Below, piece after piece: positions 42,309-54,357 of a stretch of 64,000 nucleotides of DNA. The stretch covers positions 12,243,516-12,307,515 of the forward strand of contig WARS01000011.1 of assembly GCA_008933995.1 (NCBI GenBank). Direction: 5' to 3'. Under the pieces are notes generated by a model, which had not been told where the DNA came from, searched no databases, and worked only from the letters and a program-made list of their open reading frames with translations. A program made the position numbers and the translations under genes. This DNA comes from Datnioides undecimradiatus. Its lineage: Eukaryota > Chordata > Actinopteri > Lobotiformes > Datnioididae. Numbering within the stretch: position 1 is the first letter of the stretch; every line of letters begins with the position of its first letter.

Positions 42309-45253
42309 AGGCTGCTTCTTCCTCCTCTTCCTCCTCACACACTCCATTTTGGTGAGATGGAACCCGGTCAAAGTACCCACTCAGCAGAACCTGGTCCAAA
42401 GTCTCTTTCAGTGCCTTGTCTGGAAAACAAGTAACATAGTAAGCAATTTATTAGAAGGTCTAGCCATGCATGCAAACATTAAATCTCCATCAATTCAAAG
42501 ATGTAATAAGGCATCAGGTCGCATGACCTTTTGAACAAGTTGAGCTCGCCAGACCAAGCACATTGGTAAACAGATTCAAATAAATTACTTTTATTTAGGC
42601 TCAAACTCAACACTGCAGCTGTGGCAGGTTTGAAATGTAAACGTTGACTTTAAAGCCCCTAAAATCTAATTTAGACATCTTTATATTTTCTATTATTACC
42701 AAGATTTGTGACTAGATTCAGCAACAATCAAACTTTAGTAAAAGTTCAGAAAAAATATATTTGGGCAATATTTGAACACAGTAAATCTACTTTCTCTGGA
42801 CAAGAGAGTGTGGTTTAATTTGACAGCGTCTGACAACACAAGCAATGAAACCCATGAGTGTTGAAATATTTTTTTCTAAATGTTTCTTAATGTCTCTTTC
42901 TTAATCTTGACTGCTGCACAGAATTTTAGCATATGTCACATTTCTGCAACTATTACAATGGAAAAATCCAGAAATGTTTAGTTTCCGGATGTTTCCTGTG
43001 GAAAAAAAAGTACAAAAACATTAAGAAACCAAATGAAAAAACATGTTTCTGGGCCTTAAATGCCAACTGCCATCACGTAACAGAGACAGGATGCACTGAA
43101 AATTATGCTAAGATCAACATTATTTCAGGTCTGGAAGTAAAATGCCCTAAACTGCTGACTAACTAGAAATATGTCACTTGAGCAGAATCATAACTTGTAA
43201 TTCACTAGAAAACACTAGTTGAGCCGTCAAGCTAGCACAAGCATTTCCACTTTTAGTTCTTCAGGCAAAGCAGGTCAGTGTTATTTCTTTTGCTGCAGGC
43301 CAAGATGTCTGCTGCTGCCTGAATAAATATCACCGAGTCACCAAGTGAGACCTCCTTGCTGAGGTGAAAAGCTTGGCTGGTGTTGCTACAGTGAACTGGG
43401 TCACTAGTATCCTAATGTGGCTCCCGAGATCTGACCAGTGGAACCACAGGCGACAGGGCCACTGGCACCCTGCCCCACTGCTGAGTCAGGATAAGCCCAC
43501 AGCACTCAGCACCCAAGCAGAATGCAGCAGTGCGAGTCCTGAGGCCAGATTGCTGAGAATGCAGTACGCCAATATCCCCGAGCCCTGATTATTCACATCA
43601 GAGCACTGCACACATGCTGCATTAACAAAATACAATGCACATGCTACATTAACATATTAAGACTGGCTAATAGCCTGCAGTAACTCCTGACAAGGAAGTT
43701 TTGTTCAAAGCATGTGCCATCTTTTTCTTCCTTCCCTTGGGATTACTTCAAAGTATGTGATACATTACTTGTGGCCAGCTTCAACACAATACAAAGCTCG
43801 CTGATGACTGCTGTGTCACCAACCATGTGATAAAATGTCCTGCCAATAATTGGCACCACCAGCTGGGCATATAAATACAGCCAGTTTGTCTTGAATAAAC
43901 AAACTTTGCTATCAATTAAAAGTAGTGACATTACCTTCTTATAATTTTCAATGTTAATGATTCTTATTTTTTCTGCTCTTAAATGTAGGTGAGAAAAAAG
44001 TGCACATCAGTTTTTCATGTTCAATTTGCCACTGAGAACAGCAGACCGGACTGAAAATGACAAGCCAAAACAAGAATGAACCAAAACATGGAGTTCTTGG
44101 GCCTGCATTAATAGGCTCAGAGTTTAATTTCACTTACATGTTGTTCCAACCACAGCCTTGTCCTTCCCTTCCAGCAGGTCCCAGAGGTGCACAGATGCTT
44201 CGTCATACTGGTCAACCAACCTGCAAGTGTAGAGAAAAGTTGTACAGATGCCAAAAAAGAAGTCTTTTTTGCATCTCAAATTTATCCAAATATCAGTGTC
44301 TTTAACGAACCTGACGTTTTGGTCACGGTCTGGCCCCACTAACTTATAGAACTCATCAAAAGCAGCGAGGTCTGTGTCTGTCAGCAGCGGTGAGCCGCTG
44401 ACTCCCTGCTTCAGGTCCTGCCGCACAGTGTCGTCTCCCAGCCGGTCCAGAAGGAACTGCAGCTCCAAAACGGTCTTCAGCCTCCTCTGCTCTGCCTCCT
44501 CCCGCTGCAGCTGCTCCCGCCTTGCTGACTTCTTCACCACCTTCTGAATCTAAGGAAAATATATCCAAGCCGCATAGAGTCAAGTTTCTCAAAGTGACGG
44601 TGCACACCACTCTTGAGGGAAACATTCCCCGAAAACCAGAGTCATCCTTACATCTTGTCCCAGTGCGATGAACGTCTTGTGCAACTCACGGGCAAATTCT
44701 AAGTTATTACTGACTTCCTGGTATTTGCAGAGGGCCTCCTGAAAAAACAAAGGCAAAAGACATTTCATGGATTGCTAAAATTTGTAACAATTACAGGAAG
44801 ATTTGTGTAATTTAGTTTACCCACCAGCTGGTCCTGATTGAGACGCTCTCCTTTATTCTTCCTGACTTGATAATCATCCAGTTTGCTCTGTAATAGAAAA
44901 TAAAAAATGCAGCAAAGACTTGTAACATATTATATTATGCAGAGGAATTCTTGTTGTCAGTGCTTTGATATTTTCGGTCACTTTAACTATGGATTAAGTG
45001 GGATACCTGTCATGCCTCATACTTTACACAACAAGGACAAAGCCAAATGCTGAAGCATCTTGAATAAATGGCTGTTAAAAGTACTCACCTTTTTCTTCTC
45101 CATGTTGCGGACCTTCTTGTCAATGACACCCAGCACTTGCTTCAAGACTTCAGATTGTCCACCGAGTGCAAAATTGCCCATTGACCCTGGAGCGGATCCC
45201 ACATCTGGGCTGACAGACTGCACAGTCCCATTTGCATTCATCACAGAGGGCAT
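38180..45253 (-). CDS. caprin1: Caprin-1, cytoplasmic stress-granule RNA-binding protein
   Basis: Caprin-1 binds G3BP1 and FMRP, nucleates stress granules and controls translation. 17 coding exons (gene order): 45089-45253, 44825-44887, 44652-44738, 44311-44549, 44138-44220, 42210-42419, 42043-42095, 41866-41949, 41000-41173, 40812-40920, 40632-40693, 40439-40531, 40093-40239, 39550-39703, 39244-39423, 38368-38474, 38180-38266, giving 698 residues (human 709). The HR1 coiled-coil homology region is VLGVIDKKVRNMEKKK through KSARREQLQREEAEQ. The segment FIPDGTYSSSEKEQ lies where G3BP binding occurs in human. A Gln/Pro-rich middle precedes RGG/YRG-type repeats (GMSRGGPRNARGMINGYRG). Oddities: a polyalanine insert in exon 42210-42419 and an early stop giving SRGSTQAIRS in place of the longer Gly/Arg tail of the main human isoform. 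The start exon begins exactly at the ATG. Confidence 0.96.
42253..42309 (-). repeat. caprin1: (GCA)n trinucleotide repeat coding for polyalanine in caprin1
   Basis: A nearly pure CTG/GCT run on the plus strand, read as GCA Ala codons on the minus strand. It encodes an alanine run of about 12 followed by Thr-interrupted Ala, directly after a Glu-rich stretch (GVCEEEEEEEAAS). Human caprin-1 has only a few residues here (EEEEAASAPA). Confidence 0.9.
42420..44137 (-). other. caprin1 intron with a GC-richer island
   Basis: A 1.7-kb intron. Most is AT-rich with no feature, but 43290-43600 is clearly richer in G and C than its surroundings and has no splice-supported exon. The 74-codon open frame at 43364-43588 is not convincing protein. 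Confidence 0.45.
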
Positions 45254-46579
45254 CTAGAAATACAAGTGATACAGGTTAAATTCTATGTGTATACAGAGAC
45301 ACCTTCATTAAAACTATATAAATCAAAAAAACAAAAGTTTAATTGAAAATCAGCATGAAGCATGAAATCCTGTCAATAATAACTATAGCGACCAATATCA
45401 TGGGATTGGGGCTAAAGCTACTGATTATTTAAATAATTGCTTAACTTAGCAATTAAATGAATAATAGGTTCAATAAAGTGCCAGATAGGGTAGAAATGCA
45501 CTGATCAGGTACTCTGGATCAATATCACTGCAGGTAATGCTTCTTTGTCAATGTAATTATACATGACATGACAAATCATTCAACCAATGCAGGCCCCTGA
45601 TCCAGCTTTTAGTTCCATCTAAATTCCTGGCCTCCTTTTGCCGAACATACAAAAATACATATATATTCCAATGGATCTCACGAAGCATTCAGATTTTAAA
45701 TTGGAGGAAAAAACAACAATACATCAACTCAAGATTACAAGTTCATGAACATAAAAACTTAAGTGAACAAGGAAATATTTACGTTCAAGATGCTGGAACC
45801 TGCACAACTGCTGACATAGTGCTTAAGCGATGACTAAGTAATAACAGTTGTTTATCAAAATGGTTACCGTTTGAACTTTTCTGCCAGCTGACAATAAATC
45901 AACTGACCGTGTTAGCAAAACACGAGATATTGTCAACTTGTACCATGAAGTTGACTTAAATAAATACATGTCAGACAAGACAGACAGATGTCCTGAAGAT
46001 ATAGATTTGTAATTGCTAAATGTCTGGATTAGCGAAACTCGTGTTAGCTGTTGAGGTGGCGATTAATAGCAGACAAAACTGAACAAGACAAGTAGCTGCT
46101 AAAACTCCTGTGTTGTCATTTCAACTTACGGTTAGAGGTAAAGGACAAATAGGAAAAGGATTAAGTTTGGCTTTCCAACAAAATAAGTATAACGGTCGGA
46201 GAATTCACCTGAGCCCAAAAACCATTTCATCGTAGCTATCGGCTAAGTTTGGTCTAACTCGGTGTAAACTGGAGTTGCAGACATTCCTCAATCTTGTAGT
46301 TTTCTTTATCAAAATATTTTCATTATAAGCAAGGACACGAAGCTGTATCTTCGGTTACTGAGTATGTGACCAACATAGTTTAGCAGTGTGGTCAGCTCGC
46401 CGGTATTATGTCTTAGGTTTGGTAAAATGGCCCTGGCCGCACTACCGTTAGCACAGACCACTGACTTAGCATCTTCACGCACTGCTAGCTTGGTTGTCTG
46501 GTAGCTACAGCGACGCGTGCTAACCACCAGCCGGCCGGGAGCCTCGTTAGCTTGATAGCACGACTCCTGATTCACCCAC
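45254..46579 (-). other. caprin1 first intron
   Basis: About 1.3 kb between the leader exon and the start-codon exon. AT-rich on the left, GC-richer toward 46450-46560 near the promoter. No exon or repeat identified. Confidence 0.5.
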
Positions 46580-46712
46580 CTTTATGTTATATATCCACAG
46601 GGGAGCTTGCTTGCGAAATGTGCGAAACGGCCAAGTTGTTATTATTGTTGTGTTGCTTTATTTTCTCTTTCACTCTAGTGTGGGATCCGCCCCGCCGGCC
46701 TCACCGACAACT
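46580..46712 (-). other. caprin1: caprin1 5' UTR exon
   Basis: On the minus strand, ATATATAACATAAAG is followed by GTGGGTGAATC, a good donor at 46579. The palindromic TTTATAAA near 46739-46746 could act as a TATA box about 30 bases upstream, which places the cap site near 46712. A GC-rich stretch at about 46683-46700 may bind Sp1-type factors. Confidence 0.45.
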
Positions 46713-47970
46713 GAGACGGTTCGAAAGACGGAGAAACTCTTTATAAAGGCGAAGGTCCGTTTTTAGCTGTCAAAGATATGCCTGAATAAATAAACTACAA
46801 AAACACATCTTACTGGATAATAAAAAGGTTGATAACAATATTTTTCATATTTAAAATAAACTTACTAATTCAACCGTTTAACAGTCCATTGACACTGCTA
46901 CAAATAAATACTATAACGTTGCTATTTGTGGTCAGGCAATATAGTCTACAGCCTCTTGGCATAAAATCTGCACAATCATTAGCTTTGATTAGGCTATCCT
47001 ACCTCTATCCCTATGCCATATACAGTATTTTGTTCTGCAGCAGCTGGCCTGCTGTATGCACTGGCATGTGTTGACTGGCATGTGCTGTCTCCCAACATGA
47101 CAATGCATAACTATACCGCCTCTTGACATCAGTTTTAAGTTCAAGTTCAACATGAAAACTGGCAAATGGTAAATGTTGGAGGATGAATGAAAAAAAAACC
47201 TTTAAAACTTTAAGCTATATTTTTAGGTTAAAGTTTTATGGAACAGACTACTTTGAAAAAGGGTTTCAAAGGTCTAACTCCAAAATTCAATTCATACTAT
47301 TATAACCAAACTGTGGATATTTGAAAAATGAATATAAACAATGCAAATGTTGTAATAATAAAAATAAAATGAAAATAAAAATAAAAATACATTCTTATGG
47401 TTAAAGAGGTAATTTGAATTTCTGAGTAGACCCATTACTAACATAGCCTAGGGACAGCACAAATAAATGAAAGTGAGAGTCAGAATGATTCAAGCAATGT
47501 TTGACTTGTGACTTTAATACCTGTCTAGATTAAACTATTTTATCAAAGATGTTTTGACATTGGCAGAATCTGTAAAAAGCTGTTAGAGCAGAATCTTTGA
47601 GAGGGTTCAAGCATTTGATGAAACAGATGTAATAAATCTGGAATAAAAAAGTAATCAATGAATTTAGCTTATCAACTGTCCACATGATTTGCATATCTGT
47701 TTTGACTCTTGAGATAGTGGGTTTTCCAGAATAATAGCTGGTTGAGCTATATGTTTATTCATAGGAACCCTGCAGAGCACTGTCTGTTGTGTGCTGCCCA
47801 TGTGGTCTCTCCCTTCTGCAGACATGCACTCATGTATTCTAAATCGAGATGGATGAAAGACTGACCACTGAAAGAAAATTACTGCAACACTGCTAGTTTG
47901 ATTTCCGGAGCCAACAGGCAAGATAAGAGCCCCCTAATGAGTGAAAGTGCACATAGTTTTTAGCTTGTTA

Positions 47971-47989
47971 GTGTCTGTCTCTGTCTTTG

Positions 47990-48020
<31 letters not shown>

Positions 48021-48024
48021 CTCT
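47971..48024. repeat. (CT)n/(TGTC)n microsatellite
   Basis: Alternating GTCT and CTCT units for about 54 bp. Confidence 0.9.
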
Positions 48025-48046
48025 TAATTTGTTGTTGTTATTAAGA

Positions 48047-48058
48047 TCAGTAGGTGGC
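48047..48058 (+). promoter_or_regulatory. CTCF-like motif, plus orientation
   Basis: TCAGTAGGTGGC (followed by AGC) matches the CTCF core at 11 of 12 positions. It lies about 3.9 kb upstream of the lmo2 start codon. Confidence 0.4.
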
Positions 48059-50799
48059 AGCAAAGCCCAAAGGCTTGATCAGCAACAAAACACTGATAAA
48101 GTAAAACTGTAGCTCGAAAGAAAGTTCAGTTCACGTAAACCCCCTGACTATGAAATAAAGACCTATTTAGAATTTTCGTAAAATTTACTGATAAAGTTAC
48201 TGACAAATCTGACTTTTCCAGTATTTAGGGACTGCTAACACTGTTGTCGTTTTTTTGATTTTTACTTTACTGTTGACCAGACTTCTACATCAGCATCTAA
48301 AAGAAAGCAAACTGACCAGAAGAATGTGAAACCAGCTCTCTTTTGTTTTGCCAAATACAGGAAGCAGTTAACATGGCTGCACAGCCTTTTGATTGCAGTG
48401 TTCCACTGAAAGTGTTTTTTTTGGGGCTAATACTGATTATGGGAGGATCCCATGGGTAAGTGAAGCTCCCTTTCAACGAGTGACTCATTTCCGCTGCCTG
48501 CTCTGTTTCAATCAACCAACAACACTAAGCACAGTCCACTAGCCATTTCCATAAAGAATCTCAGGGTGGTCCCTCATGTGACCTGTGACCTTTCACACCT
48601 TGACATTTTAAAACATCAAGAATCAGTTTTCTCATTCAAACCTGAATAGAAACAGTAAACAATAAAACAGATCTACATTTGTAAACATGAAGGCTTGGGA
48701 TGAATTCCTTTAAACAGTAACTAATTATCGCCTCACGTCAGATTAGGCATGAAGTGGTTGGTTTTGATATTACTGTTCCAGAGTTTGTGCAATCAAAGAG
48801 CCAACAATACATCCAGAATCCTGTTATTTCAGGAAATGGGCCTTTAAGGCTGCGTCCAGACAGTCCATGATGTATGGATAACCATCTTTGTTCCACTACT
48901 AATTAGGACATCTACTTAAAGGGAAATCTCTAATGATTTGGCATGACGCATGATGGCTCTATATCTTGCAGCAGTTTCGCTTCACTTTCCTAGAAGGACT
49001 TGTAACTTGTGATGAATTGATATTAGCTGCAGAATAATGACAGACAGGACCTTGTGCTGTTTAGTATAGCTGCACTGTTTGCTTTGTGCTGACACTCATT
49101 TTCCAGCAGCCCTCAAATTCCACACTGCTTTCAACTCCATAATGCTCTCAGTATCAAACAGGCAAAACAGGAAGCTGGACATGAGCGACACCACTTCCCA
49201 AAAGGTTGTCTGCATTCTTAACTGTTTGCTCCCCAACGACAATTAAAGAAGTCAGAAAATATTGCATGTGAAGCCTGAACCATAACATGAATGATTTAAT
49301 ACTTATATTAATACAAAAAGCATGCTCCTCCTTTCTGGTGACATTTAGGAAGCCTAAAAACACAGATAAGGGTTTTACCACCTAATGCCAACCAGCTAGA
49401 GTTTTTATGGTGCGCTGTCAGCCTTATTACTCCTATCACGCTGAACCATCTGGAGTGACGCTGTCTATCCGAGAAGCCATGACAGGGTTGAGGGAGGGGG
49501 GTAGGAAGTGAATGCAGTGTGCATCAACCACCCCCCAGGAAAGCTTCATCTCTGCTGCATGCCAGTTGCACATCCTCTGGGCTTTCTTAGTCAACTCCAC
49601 AGGAAGTAGTGGATGACTCGGGTGTCATATTAGTACTGGCTTTCTCTTCTTGCTCTTTTGGTTTAGAGCTGTGCATTTGTGCAACATGATATGTTGGTGA
49701 GCTGGGGCGCCAGGGTTCATTATTTCAAAGACTTTTGTCCAAACAAACACTGAACAAAGTGACTTAATTTTCTTTTATCAACTACGTAAGGGAGGTTTAA
49801 AGAGGGTATTAAACTTCAAGTGGTGTTGTATTTAATGCAGTTGAAGAAAGCAGCTGCAGCCGTAGCCGCAGCCATCGCACTGTGCTGTTGCGGCAAAAAT
49901 GTTGTTACAAAATGTTTTTCATCTGAAGGATATGTACTTTGAGTTTTATCTCTGTCAAGCTGCTCTGCTTTCTGTGCAGCTGGCACAACACAGTGCCACG
50001 CTCACCTCGCTCCTGGGCCTTCTCAGCTTGGGATCTATCCAGTGAGCCTACGCAGTCCAACAACTGTCTAGCCAAGGGACGCTTTCAGCCTGAATTTAGA
50101 GTTTGCCTGCAATCTTGCTCTGATGCATCTGGCTGAGGAGCCGACTGCAGCAGCTGAAGTTGAGGTGCTTTATCTGCCAGCCCAGTCCAACTGCTGTCTG
50201 TGTGTCCCTCCCTCCTGCAGGCAACCCTGAGGCACTGGCAGCAGATAAGAAGAAGGGCCCACAGTGGCTCTGGCTTGAAAGAGGAAAGGCTGTGAGGACA
50301 CAAACTATGTATAAATATCATTGGATTCATTTATCACAGAGACAACTTTCAAAAGATCTTATTTTGGGATGGTTGCATCGTCTCTATTCCAGCAATTTAC
50401 ATGTTTGTAGGTGTATAATACAAGAGCACTGTAAAGAAGACAAATTCCATTACTAATAACTGTGCCATTTATCAGTTTTGTATGTTGATCATTATGCAGA
50501 AGGTTGAAAGATAATAAGTCATCTTCTTTTTTGCACAAAAGATATTAACTTCATCGCCATAAACAATAATAATGTTTTAAGAACTTCAGGGGCTTTCTTT
50601 CTTCTTAGTTTTGTGGTGGGACAAGTTACAACTGTATCATTCTTTAGTATCATTCATGAGTACATGGTGCCCCAGGGAAGGCTATGTCCCAGCGGGGCTC
50701 TGTACCACTCTACCTCAATCAACCACATGAGTGAAATCTTTGAGTACATCATATTTTATAAACTAATACAACTTTCAGTGTGTGAAAAACAAATTATTG

Positions 50800-50941
50800 C
50801 TTTAAAGTAAATGTCAAAAGTAAAAGTAATGTTTAGCTCAGTGAATTTTAGTGAAGTATAACACAGCGCAAACTGGACACACACACAAAATACAAATGCT
50901 TTACAGTTGCTGTAATGACTTAGTTACTCTCCACCACTGCT
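50800..50941. repeat. Fragment of the GTGGTGGAAG-type dispersed repeat
   Basis: Contains AAAAGTAAAAGTAATG and ends CTTAGTTACTCTCCACCACTG, the reverse-complement terminus of this fish repeat family. Its opposite end is not recognisable. Confidence 0.55.
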
Positions 50942-51353
50942 AATGATTTTTCACAACTCACAGCAGTTGTTGGAATTAATAACATACAGCTTATCTACAA
51001 AACATTGATACAATATTTATGACCCAAATTCATTAGCTACAACTTGTAGACAAATAGGTACTTATTCTAAGGTTGCACTAAATATTGTATATAAATCTTT
51101 GACAAGGCTTGCATCATTTTTTAGTAAATAGGGTAATGATACACACTGTAATGGCCGAAAAGATACACAAGGCCTGGACTAATTATATCACGCCGCTCTT
51201 TATCTTCTGTCCTGCCGGCACTTTGGTGAAGCAAAGCATATAATGAACTCATTAGTCTCAGTCACGACCCAACTCCACGCCTGACAGGGCGGGCTGTGCG
51301 GTGTTTAGCTGTCGCTTTAAGACCGATTTCCCCCCATTGTCAAACAGTCGTGA

Positions 51354-51402
51354 GCAGGAAGAGGGAAACGAAAGCAGAGACGAGGGGGCCCGACGTATTT
51401 AA
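51354..51402 (+). promoter_or_regulatory. lmo2: lmo2 proximal promoter: Ets site, Ets-IRF composite, TATA-like box
   Basis: AGCAGGAAGAG carries an Ets core. GGAAACGAAA at 51364-51373 fits the Ets-IRF composite element GGAANNGAAA exactly. TATTTAA at 51396-51402 resembles a TATA box. Ets-factor control of the proximal LMO2 promoter is known in mammals. The IRF half is an inference from this sequence. Confidence 0.45.
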
Positions 51403-51407
51403 ACACG

Positions 51408-51536
51408 ATGCTGCTGCTGCTGCTGCACAATAACGGCGAGCGCGGCTTCACACGGAGGAGCGCGTCCGCGTTCCGCTCACTTCAAAAAGACGCAAGGACA
51501 CGGAGATCCATGCGACTGACCGTTTTAAAGGATTGA
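51408..51536 (+). other. Upstream open reading frame ahead of lmo2
   Basis: ATG at 51408, five CTG Leu codons, then a basic 42-codon peptide ending with TGA at 51534-51536, 364 bases before the lmo2 ATG. It would act only if transcription starts upstream of 51408. If the TATA-like motif at 51396 is used, the cap site would fall inside it. Confidence 0.3.
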
Positions 51537-51900
51537 TGCGGTTCAATACAAATAACGGGCAGTGCTCAAAGTCGTTGAAGGATGATATAATACACTTGAG
51601 ATAACATGGAAGTGTCACCGCGGGTTATTGCCTCAGGAAATGATGACAGCGTCCTCCATCATCGCTTAGCTGCCTAGAGCGAAATTTTCTTGTCTTGCGG
51701 CCATTTCCACAGTGCTCGATTGGCTGTCAGTTGAACACACAAACAGCCTAAAGCGGGGTGTAGCTGGCGTCTTCGAGACTGTGGGAGCAGGTGCAGCGCG
51801 TCTTGGCTTCAGTCTGCACGCAGTCAGCTTCACAGGTCGCCTCTGAGCTGGCTGTGGACTCTGAAACCAGGTCAGGATCAGACTGGACATCGTATTAGAC

Positions 51901-54357
51901 ATGACATCTACCATAGAGAGGAAGACACTGGAGGCAAATGAGTGAGTAACGTGGGCATAAACTGGCGATAATATTGTTTGTGGCATAAATATAAAGACCT
52001 TTACGAACGCATCAGCACTGTGACGGCCAAACTGACTCATGTGCACTATGATAGCGTGAGGTCAGGAGTCCCCTGCTGTGAGGCAAGAAGAAAGCAATCA
52101 AGTTAATGTCCACGAGCAGATTGGTGTGTGTGTAAAAAGTGAGTGAAAATAGCTCATGACAAAAGTTGGTAAGGGAAGGTTGTCGTGGGTCAGTAATTAC
52201 AAACTCAAGCTGTGCGTCCAAACCCACAAACCTGTATTTTAAATGATAGCCTCCCATAGTGTTCAAAAAATGTAAAATCTGTTAGGATGAATTTTAAGGA
52301 AACGTGCCCAAAGACAGATGATGCACAAGCAGATTATTTACATTTTATGAATGGTGTACAGTCACAACACACAAGAAGGGGCTCTTAGATTCGATCATTT
52401 GGCTTCAATGAGCAGCTGGAAATAGATTATTTAGGCTATAATAACATGATTTTAACAACATTAAAGCTTCCCAGACAAAAGGGGAACGGTAATTTAAAAA
52501 AAAAAAAAAAAAAATCTATATTAGCATTTTTTTACTAGTTACAGTCCTGTGTTTTATGATATCCAATGGCTCCCCCAGGTGGACGGTGTCAATTTGCAAC
52601 TGTACAAGTGATTCAAAATGGACAAAAATTAAAATCAGTGGACCATGAAATGTAAAAAAAAATATCTAAAATTATGAACAATTCAACCATCATATACTAT
52701 TGACGATTACTGCGTTGTTAAATGTATATTTCAGATCTAAAACGATGTGTGAATTTAATAAATATCCATTACATTCTCAGGCATAAAAACAAAAAGTTCC
52801 CTAGTTCCTGTTCCACAAGGATTTACTGCTTATCTTTATTATGACTGTAAGGGGTAACCTGTAAATGTTGCTCACCAACCATGAACAACTCTTTGTTTAC
52901 AATTAGCAGCCATTTTATAGGCCAGTTGATTAATCGAAAAAAATAATGACTTGTTGCAGCTGAAGACTATTTGCTTTTCTAACTATTTTCCTGTTTTGTG
53001 TAGGGAGCCGGTGGATGAAGTCCTCCAGATGCCACCGTCCCTGCTAACATGCGGCGGGTGTCAACAGAGCATCGGTGACAGATTCTTCCTAAAGGCCATC
53101 GAGCAGTACTGGCATGAGGACTGTCTGAGCTGTGACCTGTGTGGCTGCCGCCTCGGGGAGGTGGGCCGCCGGCTCTACTACAAGCTGGGAAGAAAATTAT
53201 GTAGGAGAGACTACCTGAGGTTGGTTTCTGTCAGAATCCTGAAGTTTGTCGATTTGGGTCTGTTCTGTGACTGGAAATGCTCACCGTCACCAAATGTGTT
53301 CATAGGCAACTGAAAAAGTGTTTCTACTTTTCGAGAGACACCTGCTACAAACTACAACACCCGGCTGTTTAAGGAAATTGTTCAGCTTTTTCTTAAATGA
53401 CACTATACATTTTAAAATTATTTCAAAAGATTTATATCTTCAGTAGAACTTGAGCTGAAGACTGGATGCCACAGAAAGGTTAGAGAATACTCAGAGATGG
53501 ACTAACACATTACACATGCTGGAGGTTATATAGTCAAGCAGAAAGTCTGTATAAAGTACAAGCAGACAAGTTTCAGGGGAACAAGTGATGCTAGAGTTTG
53601 ATTCACTAGTACATTTAAAATAATTTACTATTTACTAGCCAAGCAAAGTGGATAACTGCCTAAGTGACCCAGAAAGCGGCACATTTACCAACATTTCAGT
53701 GGATTTATACAACATTACTTAAAATATGATGAATTATATTCTATTTTTGTGTTGCTGTCTTATAAAAGGGGCTCTGTTCCTGAAGGTTTGAAGTTTTTTA
53801 AAATAAATATTGTGTGTACCATACAAAATAAACTTGTGTTTAATCACATAATCAAAAACAAAACTTTTGAGGCCAGGTAGTGTTATTCCTGTCTGGTACA
53901 TGTACAATGCACAGTATTAGCCTATGGTGTGGACTGCCTGACAGCTCAGTCTAGCAATGGTCAGGAGAATTTGTCAGTAATAATTAAATTAAAACTCAAA
54001 AGGATTCCTATAATCAAGAATGGATGAACGTTTGCCATCTTCCTGTCTTTATTATGCTAATATTCTATAATGTTAATATACTATACATTGTATTATGTAA
54101 TGTTGATGTTGTGTCTTCTTCATCCTGCCAGGCTTTTTGGTCAGGACGGTCTCTGTGCTTCCTGTGAGAAGAGGATTCGAGCATTTGAGATGACGATGCG
54201 TGTGCGGGACAAGGTTTACCATCTGGAGTGCTTCAAGTGTGCCGCCTGCCAGAAGCACTTCTGTGTGGGTGACCGCTACCTGCTCATCAACTCAGACATT
54301 GTGTGTGAGCAGGACATCTTTGAGTGGACCAAACTCAACAATAACAACATAGTTTAG
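51901..54357 (+). CDS. lmo2: LIM domain only 2 (rhombotin-2)
   Basis: LMO2 is a nuclear bridging cofactor that joins TAL1/E-protein, GATA and LDB1 in blood and endothelial progenitors; it does not bind DNA itself. Exons 51901-51941, 53004-53219 and 54132-54357 give 160 residues (human 158). The first exon encodes [17 protein letters not shown]1 spans about residues 30-86 ([25 protein letters not shown]) and LIM2 about 94-147 ([33 protein letters not shown]). All zinc-binding Cys/His/Asp positions of the pattern appear intact. The C-terminus ends [10 protein letters not shown] where human has WTKINGMI. The ATG is the only in-frame start in the leader exon, and the donor GTGAGT at 51942 follows it. 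Confidence 0.96.
51942..53003 (+). other. lmo2 intron 1
   Basis: About 1.06 kb, AT-rich, with a poly(A) run at 52498-52514 and a weak CTCF-like word CCCCCAGGTGGA near 52575. No exon seen. Confidence 0.55.
53220..54131 (+). other. lmo2 intron 2
   Basis: About 0.9 kb of AT-rich intron. I see no exon, repeat or clear regulatory site in it. Confidence 0.6.

Larger units (their letters stand above)
46760..51340. other. caprin1-lmo2 intergenic region
   Basis: No gene is visible in 4.6 kb. It contains an A/T simple tract (47345-47395), a CT/TGTC microsatellite (47971-48024), a CTCF-like motif (48047-48058), three AGATAAG GATA-type words (47921, 49364, 50243) and a fragment of the GTGGTGGAAG-type repeat ending near 50941. 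As the upstream flank of lmo2, it is where distal enhancers would be expected. Confidence 0.5.

Noticed and set aside
51666-52046. 126-codon minus-strand open frame opposite the first lmo2 coding exon
   Set aside because: It overlaps the lmo2 start exon in antisense, has low-complexity Pro/Arg/Ser composition and no splice partner; best explained as a chance frame in GC-richer promoter DNA.
52575-52586. CCCCCAGGTGGA as another CTCF site in lmo2 intron 1
   Set aside because: Only 10 of 12 core positions match, too weak to list beside the stronger motifs.
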